Shown here one piece after another: positions 25,589 to 31,921 of a DNA stretch of 55,724 bases. Both the position numbers and the translations under genes were made by a program. The notes under the pieces were generated by a model that was not told the origin of the DNA, did not search any database, and saw only the letters and a list, made by a program, of their open reading frames with translations. This DNA comes from Nitrososphaerota archaeon (GTDB taxonomy: Archaea; Thermoproteota; Nitrososphaeria; Nitrososphaerales; Gagatemarchaeaceae). Position 1 is the stretch's first letter; each line of letters starts with the position of its first letter. The stretch is from positions 1 through 55,724 of the forward strand of contig DAHWNW010000002.1 in NCBI GenBank assembly GCA_027339745.1, in the 5' to 3' direction.

Positions 25589-25606
25589 ATGTACAAAAGT
25601 GTACAT
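25589..25606. promoter_or_regulatory. palindromic operator candidate of dpp operon
   Basis: ATGTACA-AAAG-TGTACAT is a perfect 7-bp inverted repeat with a 4-bp spacer. Each half contains the palindrome TGTACA. It sits about 11 bp upstream of the dpp TATA box, where a bound regulator could block or recruit TBP/TFB. The regulator is unknown. Confidence 0.5.
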
Positions 25607-25646
25607 TCGTTTACCTTCGTGCGACGGCAGGCGCCCTTGCTTCGGG

Positions 25647-26777
25647 TCAGTCTGCCTGGGCCCCGATAAATCGCGACACCCTGGAGATCCCTTCCCTTAT
25701 CCTCGACCTCCCTTCGGCGCAGAAGACAAGACGGATGTGCCCCTCACCACTGGGGCCGTATCTGGCGCCTGCCATCGTCCTGACCCCCGCCTCCTTCTCG
25801 AGGGCCGAAGCGAGAGAGACCGAGTCGCGGGAATATGCGGAAAAGTCGGGGAACACCTCGAAACCCGCCTTCGGAGTCTCGAAGGTCACGTCATTGATCT
25901 GTGCCAAGGCCTCCATCATCACCCGCCGCCTGGCGTCCAGCTCCTCCACCATGGCTCGAACTGACTCGGAACAGCTCTTCACGGCCGCCGCGCCCGCGTA
26001 CTGGACGGCGTAGCTGACGCCGCCGTTGTACTCCTCAGAGAGCCGCTTTATTCTGTCTGCGTTCCTCTTCCCCGTCACCACATAACCCAAGCGCCAGCCC
26101 GTCATGGCGTAGGTCTTTGAGAAGCTGCTGACGACATACACCTGGTCGAGGAGCGCTCTTTCGCTCAGCATCGTATAGTGAGAAGACCCGTCATAGAGAA
26201 TCCTCGCATAGCACTCGTCGAGCAGGAGCGAGACCCCCTTGTTTTCTTCGAGAAGTTCGGACAGGGCGTCCAATTCGGCCCGGCTGCACACGGTCCCCGT
26301 CGGATTGTTCGGGTCGCAGAGGTAGATCATCCTGGTCTTCTCCGTCAACGCGGACTTGATTGCGTCCACATCCAGCCGCCAGTGCTCCCCTTCGAGCAAT
26401 GGCACGAAGACGGGCCTGAGGTCGAACGCGCCCAGCTTCTCTATGAGGGCACTGTAGGTGGGCTCTGGGACGACCATCTCGTCGCCGGGCCTGGCGCAAA
26501 CCTGGATGGAGAGCGAGAGCGCTTCTTGGGCGCCATGGGTAGGGCAGACTTCGTCCATTGGGTCTATCTTGACTCCGTATTCGTCTAGGTAATGACCGGA
26601 TATCGCCCGATGGAGGACGTGCGCGTCAAAGCCCGCGGCGGGAAAGTAATGCGTACAGCCTTTGCTCACCGCGTAATTGAAAGCGTCGACGATCTTCGCG
26701 TCAGTCCTGAAGCCTGGGTCGGCGACCCACATATCGATCGGTCCGCCACCGTTGTTCTTGCGACCTTTCATGCTCAC
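25647..26777 (-). CDS. class I/II aminotransferase
   Basis: 376 residues, fold-type I PLP enzyme. Segments in order: HYFPAAGF near the start, CDPNNPTGTVCS (the NPTG motif), LLLDECYARI with the cofactor Asp, SSFSKTYAMTGWRLGY with the Schiff-base Lys, and a C-terminal region with IRLVFC in place of the usual (V)R(I/L)SF. It transfers amino groups between an amino acid and 2-oxoglutarate or a similar acceptor; aspartate-like specificity is a guess. GTG at 26777 lies about 31 bp after an AAATAGA box; ATG 26771 is the alternative. It is followed by the dpp operon 94 bp downstream. Confidence 0.85.
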   Translation of the reverse strand: MSMKGRKNNGGGPIDMWVADPGFRTDAKIVDAFNYAVSKGCTHYFPAAGFDAHVLHRAISGHYLDEYGVKIDPMDEVCPTHGAQEALSLSIQVCARPGDEMVVPEPTYSALIEKLGAFDLRPVFVPLLEGEHWRLDVDAIKSALTEKTRMIYLCDPNNPTGTVCSRAELDALSELLEENKGVSLLLDECYARILYDGSSHYTMLSERALLDQVYVVSSFSKTYAMTGWRLGYVVTGKRNADRIKRLSEEYNGGVSYAVQYAGAAAVKSCSESVRAMVEELDARRRVMMEALAQINDVTFETPKAGFEVFPDFSAYSRDSVSLASALEKEAGVRTMAGARYGPSGEGHIRLVFCAEGRSRIREGISRVSRFIGAQAD

Positions 26778-26803
26778 TATCGCCGACCTCGGGATGAGGC
26801 TGC

Positions 26804-26812
26804 TCTATTTCT
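26804..26812 (-). promoter_or_regulatory. TATA-like box of aminotransferase gene
   Basis: Minus strand AAATAGAG, centred about 31 bp before the GTG start; moderate match. Confidence 0.35.
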
Positions 26813-27179
26813 CCCTTCGGCCATCTAACTGGCGAGTCATGCTGCCGACAGGGCAGACGGGGTGATTACAACCGCTCGGCTTCGCACAAGGCGGAGGTGG
26901 ACGCTTTCGTGACAGCAAGGAACGGGCCCGGGCGGGTTCGTCAAGCTAGGGACGGGAGACGGGTTCAGGCATTTGTTGGTAAGGGTTTGAGCTTTGTTCG
27001 ATTAGGGGGGCTTGACTCAGATTCGCTCGAAGGCGGAACGACGGCCAGTCTGGCTGATCCGGAGAGGGTTGCTGATCTGACGGGCGCTCTGCGGGCGGAG
27101 CCAGTCCCGCCAGGACCCTTCCTTGTCTGGGGCGAGTCCCAACGCATCCCGCTTAACTCGTGAACCAAGCGGACGTCGG
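26813..27179. other. gene-poor interval, nothing recognised
   Basis: About 370 bp between the aminotransferase promoter and the zinc-binding protein gene. Short open frames exist on both strands (for example 26897-27163), but none has a recognisable domain, promoter spacing or protein-like composition. No tRNA fold or strong repeat was seen. Confidence 0.4.
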
Positions 27180-27416
27180 TCAACCCGACTCAGCGCCATC
27201 TTCAGGTCCTGTGCCTTCCTCATAAGACAGCCATAGCCCAGACCTCGCTGCGCAGTTCTTGTGATAGAGCTTGAAGTGGCGCCCATCGCTCTTCGAGACG
27301 ACCGTCCCCTCTTCGAGGGCCAGTCCGCACAGACGACAGACCGCCCTGCCTTCGCTCCGAAGTCTCTGATATTGTCGGCCATCCAGCCGCCTGAGGGTGG
27401 CGGTCATCCCGCTCAC
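27180..27416 (-). CDS. small zinc-binding protein
   Basis: 78 residues. CRLCG in the middle and YHKNCAAR about 25 residues later give a C-x2-C...H-x3-C pattern suited to one structural zinc. The N-terminus is basic and the C-terminal tail acidic. Small proteins of this kind are common in archaea and often bind nucleic acid, but no family is recognised. It starts at GTG 27416 or ATG 27407, 68 bp after the membrane protein gene, and has no TATA box of its own, so it is probably cotranscribed. Confidence 0.55.
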   Translation of the reverse strand: MSGMTATLRRLDGRQYQRLRSEGRAVCRLCGLALEEGTVVSKSDGRHFKLYHKNCAARSGLWLSYEEGTGPEDGAESG

Positions 27417-27484
27417 TTGGAAGGTGCTGCCGCTGTACGGAGGTTCAGGTCCTCCTCCAACAACCCGGCCCCGCCGTCCTCCAT

Positions 27485-27892
27485 CTAACCGAACCCCTTC
27501 AGGACAGCCATGTCAATACCAATGAACAGAGAAACTATGAGGAGGAGCAACCCCGCGCTCAAGTAGAAGTTGACCATTCGAGGGGTGGCTGTCTGCCTCC
27601 CGCTGAGATAGACGAGGTAGATCCCGGCCCCTCCGAGGGCGATCACGAACGCGTTCACGAAGGCGTCAGGGATGGTCTCGAACGACGGGCTCGGGTACGG
27701 CGTCAGGCTCTGGACCGGGGCGGGATACAGCACTGCGAGTGAGAACCCAGACATATAGACTACGATGATTACGACATAGAGAACCCGGACGAGCCCCCCT
27801 CCCTCCATCAACGACGACATAGAGCGGGCAACCGTCCCTTTCAACTCGCCCAAGGTCCTCGTGTACGCGGATTCCAGAGCCTGCCTTAGCAT
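27485..27892 (-). CDS. membrane protein of unknown function
   Basis: 135 residues from ATG 27892. Three predicted helices (about 33-56, 75-98 and 108-130) follow a soluble N-terminal segment, ESAYTRTLGELKGTVARS. No family recognised. A GTTTATAC box about 41 bp upstream suggests a short 5' leader. The open frame extends to 28027, but that part lies upstream of the promoter. Confidence 0.65.
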   Translation of the reverse strand: MLRQALESAYTRTLGELKGTVARSMSSLMEGGGLVRVLYVVIIVVYMSGFSLAVLYPAPVQSLTPYPSPSFETIPDAFVNAFVIALGGAGIYLVYLSGRQTATPRMVNFYLSAGLLLLIVSLFIGIDMAVLKGFG

Positions 27893-27929
27893 CACAACAC
27901 CCCTTTGATGGGGCAGCTCCGAATCGGCG

Positions 27930-27937
27930 GTATAAAC
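27930..27937 (-). promoter_or_regulatory. TATA box upstream of membrane protein gene
   Basis: Minus strand GTTTATAC, with a predicted start about 15 nt before the ATG at 27892. Confidence 0.5.
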
Positions 27938-28125
27938 CAGAGATAACCACGAGCTGTTACCTACAGCCATAAGGCCGAGCGGCGGACCAATGGTCTTGCT
28001 CGACGATGCGGAAACCCGCCGGCCCATCGGTTCGCGCTGTCGGGCTGATCTCGATCACGTGACCGCAAATTGCGGCCTTCCCGTCCGTCCTTCGCCAATC
28101 GCCGACCGGACGACAGGGTTCAACA

Positions 28126-28133
28126 GATATTAA
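28126..28133 (+). promoter_or_regulatory. TATA box of PurD-like gene
   Basis: GATATTAA, centred about 30 bp before the ATG at 28160. Confidence 0.5.
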
Positions 28134-28159
28134 CGAGGAAGAAAAATGGAACGCATCTG

Positions 28160-30493
28160 ATGAAGTTCCTCTTCGTGACCGAAGAAAGCCTCTCGGCGGA
28201 CCTTGCGTGGCAGCTCAAGAAGGAGGGGCACGAGGTCAAAATGTACTGCCACGGTCAGGGGGAGAAGGACGTCGGGCTCGGGTTCTTCGAGAAGGTCGAC
28301 GAGTGGGACACCCTGAAAGAATGGCCGGACGTGATCGTCTTCGACGACGTGGGGTTCGGGGCCAAGGCGGAGCAACTTCGAAGCGAGGGGAAGTTCGTCG
28401 TCGGAGGGAACCCCTACACCGACAAGCTAGAGCTTGACAGGGAGTTCGGCCAGTCTGAGCTGAACTTGGCCGGGGTCGACGTGCTCCCCAGCTGGAACTT
28501 CACCTCCTTTGACGAAGCGATAGACTTCGTGAAAAAGAACCCGGACAGGTACGTCCTCAAGCCGAGCGGCAAGGCTCAGAGCGAGAAGGAGCTCCTCTTC
28601 ATCGGTCAGGAGGCCGACGGAAAGGACATCCTCCAGGTACTGGAACACTACAAGACCAACTGGTCCAAGAAGATCAAGGAGTTCCAGATGCAGAAGTACG
28701 CAGAGGGGGTCGAAGTCGCGGTGGGAGCGTTCTTCAACGGGAAAGACTTCGTGATGCCTGTCTGCGTCAACTTCGAGCACAAGAGGCTCTTCCCCGGCGA
28801 GCTCGGCCCGAGCACCGGGGAGATGGGCACCGCCATGTTCTACACCAAGAACAGCCCGGTCTTCGAAAGGACCCTTCTGAAGGCTAAGGAGAAGCTCGCA
28901 GCGAGCGGGTACGTAGGATACATTGACATCAACTGCATCGCCAATGCCAAGGGGATATGGCCACTGGAGTGGACCTGCTTCGACGAGGCCACAGAGATAC
29001 TGACAAAGTCAGGGTGGAAGAAGTACTTCGAGATAGAGATGGGCGACGAGACCCTGTCAATCGACCCAGCCTCGCGTGAAGTCAGCTGGAAACGGGTCGC
29101 CGCGCTCCTTGCCAAGACATACAGGGGCGAAATGGTCCGGCTGAGGTCGTCGGACGGGAGCTACCCAGCGTTCGACGCCCTCGTCACGCCCGACCACAAG
29201 ATGTTGATCGAACGTTCGGGCAAGGCCGGGTTCGCGAAGGCGGGGAGCATCACCGGCCGAGGACGCATCGTAAGGACAGGGCGCTTCGTCGGAACGCACG
29301 TTGAGACAATCGAGATTCCGGCGTACGTGGAGGAAAATCACCTCGGAGGGGACGGAAGGGCGTTGGAGACAGTCCATGAGGCAATCCCCGTACCTGCAAT
29401 GGCGTTCATGGCCTTCCTAGGCCTCTACCTTGCACTTGGGAACTCTGACAGCCGCGGTTACACCGTCACAATCTCCCGGCCCCCTTGCGACCAGAACCGC
29501 GCCGGGGCAGAGGCCGTCCTGAAAGAGACAGGGCTGAAATACATGGTCCGTGGCGACGGCGACTTCGAGATACAGTCGACGCAGCTTGTTAGATATCTCG
29601 ATCAGTTGGGTTTGTCAGGCACCGGGGACCGGGGGAAATTCGTCCCGCAAAGGTTCAAGGACCTGTCCCAAGACCTGCTAGGAGCGTTTTGGCGAGGATA
29701 CTCGCTCGGGCGCAGGGACGCCCGCACACCGACCCGCCAAACGGACTTTGAGACCTTGTCGGAGAGACTTGCGGACGACCTCCAAGAGATCGTTGTCAAG
29801 CGCGGCATGCTTGCGGACATAAGCACTACGAAGGGGGGGGTGGCCAAGTCCGCAGGAGAATACGCCCCCGGAAGTGATACGCACGTCCTCTCGGTGGTGG
29901 CTGAAGACGCGGACATGTCATCCGACGAGTGCGTCACTTCACGAGAAGTCTACTCAGGGGTGGTGTGGGACGTCGAAGTGGAAGACTGGCACACGATGCT
30001 CGTAAGGCGGAACGGAAAGCCTTTCTTCTCGGGAAATTGCAGGTTCGGCTACCCGACCATCAGCATCCAGATGGAAGGGATTACCAGCGAGTGGGGACAG
30101 TTCCTCTACGACTTGGCCCATGGCAACGAGACCCAGCTGAAGTCGAAGAAGGGATACCAGGTCGGCGTGGTGGTCGCGATCCCGCCGTGGCCCTTCGAGG
30201 ACGAGAAGGCGTTCAAGAAATACTCCGAGGGAGCGACCATACTCTTCAGGCGCCAAGCGCTTGACGGCATCCACATTGGAGAGGTGAAACAGGAGGGGGG
30301 AGACTGGCACATAGCCGGAAACTCAGGGTACGCCCTCGTCGTAACAGGCTCGGGGGCGACCATGTCGGATGCCATCGAGAAGGTGTATCAGAACGTGAAG
30401 AACGTGATGATACCCAACATGTTCTACCGTGACGACATAGGGCAACGTTGGAGCCGCGAGAGCGACCTGCTGATAAGCTGGGGCTACATCTAA
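28160..30493 (+). CDS. PurD-like ATP-grasp ligase precursor interrupted by an intein
   Basis: 777 residues translated: a 272-residue N-extein, a 354-residue intein and a 151-residue C-extein, giving a 423-residue host after splicing. The host has an N-terminal nucleotide-fold-like domain (MKFLFVTEES), ATP-grasp lobes (YVLKPSGKAQSEKE and VEVAVGAFFNGKDFV), the metal-binding segment that becomes PLEWT-CRFGYP after splicing (compare EFNxRFGDPE of PurD), and a C-domain with VTGSGATMSDA. Similar archaeal proteins are annotated phosphoribosylamine-glycine ligase (purine synthesis), but GGREHA is missing, so the reaction is uncertain. ATG 28160 matches a TATA box 30 bp upstream. Confidence 0.8.
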   Translation: MKFLFVTEESLSADLAWQLKKEGHEVKMYCHGQGEKDVGLGFFEKVDEWDTLKEWPDVIVFDDVGFGAKAEQLRSEGKFVVGGNPYTDKLELDREFGQSELNLAGVDVLPSWNFTSFDEAIDFVKKNPDRYVLKPSGKAQSEKELLFIGQEADGKDILQVLEHYKTNWSKKIKEFQMQKYAEGVEVAVGAFFNGKDFVMPVCVNFEHKRLFPGELGPSTGEMGTAMFYTKNSPVFERTLLKAKEKLAASGYVGYIDINCIANAKGIWPLEWTCFDEATEILTKSGWKKYFEIEMGDETLSIDPASREVSWKRVAALLAKTYRGEMVRLRSSDGSYPAFDALVTPDHKMLIERSGKAGFAKAGSITGRGRIVRTGRFVGTHVETIEIPAYVEENHLGGDGRALETVHEAIPVPAMAFMAFLGLYLALGNSDSRGYTVTISRPPCDQNRAGAEAVLKETGLKYMVRGDGDFEIQSTQLVRYLDQLGLSGTGDRGKFVPQRFKDLSQDLLGAFWRGYSLGRRDARTPTRQTDFETLSERLADDLQEIVVKRGMLADISTTKGGVAKSAGEYAPGSDTHVLSVVAEDADMSSDECVTSREVYSGVVWDVEVEDWHTMLVRRNGKPFFSGNCRFGYPTISIQMEGITSEWGQFLYDLAHGNETQLKSKKGYQVGVVVAIPPWPFEDEKAFKKYSEGATILFRRQALDGIHIGEVKQEGGDWHIAGNSGYALVVTGSGATMSDAIEKVYQNVKNVMIPNMFYRDDIGQRWSRESDLLISWGYI
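28976..30037 (+). other. intein with LAGLIDADG-type endonuclease domain (354 residues)
   Basis: Begins with Cys (CFDEATEILTKSGW, block A). Block B is VTPDHKM, with Thr-x2-His at intein residues 71-74. Block F is VWDVEVEDWHTMLVRR, ending FFSGN before the +1 Cys of the C-extein, so the penultimate His is Gly. The two endonuclease helices are FLGLYLALG (about 147-155) and LLGAFWRGYSLG (about 234-245); neither ends in the Asp expected in LAGLIDADG. It interrupts the ATP-grasp metal motif, so splicing is required for host activity. Splicing looks possible; DNA cutting looks lost. Confidence 0.88.
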
Positions 30494-30882
30494 GACCGCG
30501 CAGGGTCTGCGTCCGCCCCGGGGCTCTTCGCCCGCGAGGACACCAAGTACCATGGCACGAGGACCATGAGCGTCATCTCGGCTGCCAGTCCGACGAATAT
30601 CGTCGCAGCCGCAGAGACGTCGCCGCTCGCGACCAGCTGATAGTGGGCGGGCTGAGTGACGGTCGCCGCGAAGGCGACCGCGGCGAGCAACAGGCCTAGG
30701 TAGTAGGAGGCCCTCGGCCGGATGAACGTGAGTGCTGCGTCGACCACGAAGAGTGCCTCGCCGAAGGCGACGGAGTAGAAGACGTCGGACGGGAGCACCG
30801 GTCGGACCTCATAGAGGAAGGGGACGCCGAAGAGCGCCGCGAAGATGATGACGAATTGGATTACCCTCGGCAGAGAGTTCAT
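30490..30882 (-). CDS. four-helix membrane protein, unknown function
   Basis: 130 residues with four predicted membrane helices (about 8-26, 35-54, 61-78 and 90-113) and a hydrophilic C-terminal tail. Its stop overlaps the end of the PurD-like gene by 4 bp on the opposite strand. The promoter region carries a GAAATATC box and repeated AGAATAT units. No family recognised. Confidence 0.6.
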   Translation of the reverse strand: MNSLPRVIQFVIIFAALFGVPFLYEVRPVLPSDVFYSVAFGEALFVVDAALTFIRPRASYYLGLLLAAVAFAATVTQPAHYQLVASGDVSAAATIFVGLAAEMTLMVLVPWYLVSSRAKSPGADADPARS

Positions 30883-30902
30883 CGCCCCCCTCGCGGCAGA
30901 AC

Positions 30903-30928
30903 GATATTTCAGAATATCCGCAGAATAT
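30903..30928. promoter_or_regulatory. inverted and direct repeats in promoter of membrane protein gene
   Basis: GATATT-TCAG-AATATC (30903-30918) is a perfect 6-bp inverted repeat, and CAGAATAT occurs twice, 11 bp apart (30910-30917 and 30921-30928). The site overlaps the likely TATA region of the gene starting at 30882. It could be an operator; the AT-rich composition makes chance possible. Confidence 0.35.
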
Positions 30929-31030
30929 AGGCCGGGACGAGCGCTCGAGCCAGGGCCGTCTGCGTTGGCCGGGTCGCGGCCTCCGAGCTCTCCGAAGACC
31001 TCGTTTGTGTCCCCCCGCCCGTCGCCTGGG

Positions 31031-31300
31031 TCATGCGAGACGCGGCCTGTGGGAGTGTAGGACGATGTCGGTTACTGTGCTCCTGACCCCCTTGATGGTC
31101 GTTATCTTGTTCACCAAGATGTCCCTGAACTCGCCTAGGTCGCGGGCAGAGAATATCGTGACGATATCGAACTCACCTGCCACCTCGTAGAGCTCCTCAA
31201 GGCCTGGCAGCCTTTGAAGCTCCTCGATCACCGAAGACGTCGACCCCGAGTCCACGAAGATGTTCACAAAGGCGAAGACTCGGGCCAACCAGGTCCCCAT
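31031..31300 (-). CDS. stand-alone Lrp/AsnC RAM (ligand-binding) domain protein
   Basis: 89 residues: AFVNIFVDSGSTSSVIEEL, then LYEVAGEFDIVTIFSARD and IKGVRSTVTDIVL. This is the beta-alpha-beta-beta-alpha-beta pattern of the AsnC C-terminal effector domain, without a helix-turn-helix. Such stand-alone domains bind amino acids and can modulate full-length Lrp proteins. The ATG follows the upstream membrane gene stop directly (TGAATG), so the two form an operon. Confidence 0.8.
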   Translation of the reverse strand: MGTWLARVFAFVNIFVDSGSTSSVIEELQRLPGLEELYEVAGEFDIVTIFSARDLGEFRDILVNKITTIKGVRSTVTDIVLHSHRPRLA

Positions 31301-31723
31301 TCAGAGCCCGTCGGCATGCGCATGCTTAGGCGAACCCCGTGGTGCCACCACCAGCGCTGCGCCAGTCAGAGCAGCGGGGACCACCCCAAGCAACATCACC
31401 AAAGCCGCCGCAGGGTTGAGGGTGTAGAAGACTGCGTCCCCCAACACGAGGACGAAGAAATCCATCCAGAAGAGTAGAGAAACCCCGACGTCGCCGTCGG
31501 GTCTCCTCAGATGGCCGACAGCGATGCCGACGAGGGACCCGAACCCCGCGAGCGCCAATCCTGCCAACCCGACCGCCGCTTCTGGCGAGGGAGGAGGGAC
31601 GATGGCCCCCCTGAAGGTGAGTGCGAGCACAACCAGGCGTGGAGATTCGTAGATCAACCCGAAGAAGGCCGCCCCTGCGCTCATGACCTGTCCGAGCGAC
31701 TCCCACTCTCCTACCTGAGGCAA
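31301..31723 (-). CDS. membrane protein of unknown function
   Basis: 140 residues with four predicted helices (about 15-38, 48-69, 80-98 and 105-126) and a His-containing tail. First gene of a two-gene unit with the RAM-domain protein. A strong TATA box lies 29 bp before its ATG, which indicates a leaderless message. No family recognised. Confidence 0.6.
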   Translation of the reverse strand: MPQVGEWESLGQVMSAGAAFFGLIYESPRLVVLALTFRGAIVPPPSPEAAVGLAGLALAGFGSLVGIAVGHLRRPDGDVGVSLLFWMDFFVLVLGDAVFYTLNPAAALVMLLGVVPAALTGAALVVAPRGSPKHAHADGL

Positions 31724-31748
31724 CCCTGACAGATTTCTACACGCCTGA

Positions 31749-31756
31749 GATAAAAG
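31749..31756 (-). promoter_or_regulatory. TATA box of membrane protein/RAM operon
   Basis: Minus strand CTTTTATC, about 29 bp before the ATG at 31723. Confidence 0.55.
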
Positions 31757-31921
31757 GGTTGGAGCCCGAGCGTCGCTCTATCCCCCTGACTGAGGGAAGC
31801 TAGAGCCGCCGCGCTTGGGTTTTCGGGTACGCAAGGGACTCAAGCACGACATGCAGGTAGCCTCAAGGCCAGACATCGCGACCTCGAAAGTCTTTTGAGC
31901 CTCAGGGGAGGCAGAAGGCCC

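Noticed and set aside
26897-27163. 88-residue open frame in the gene-poor interval
   Set aside because: No domain, no promoter at proper spacing and no ribosome binding site; equally long frames occur on the other strand.
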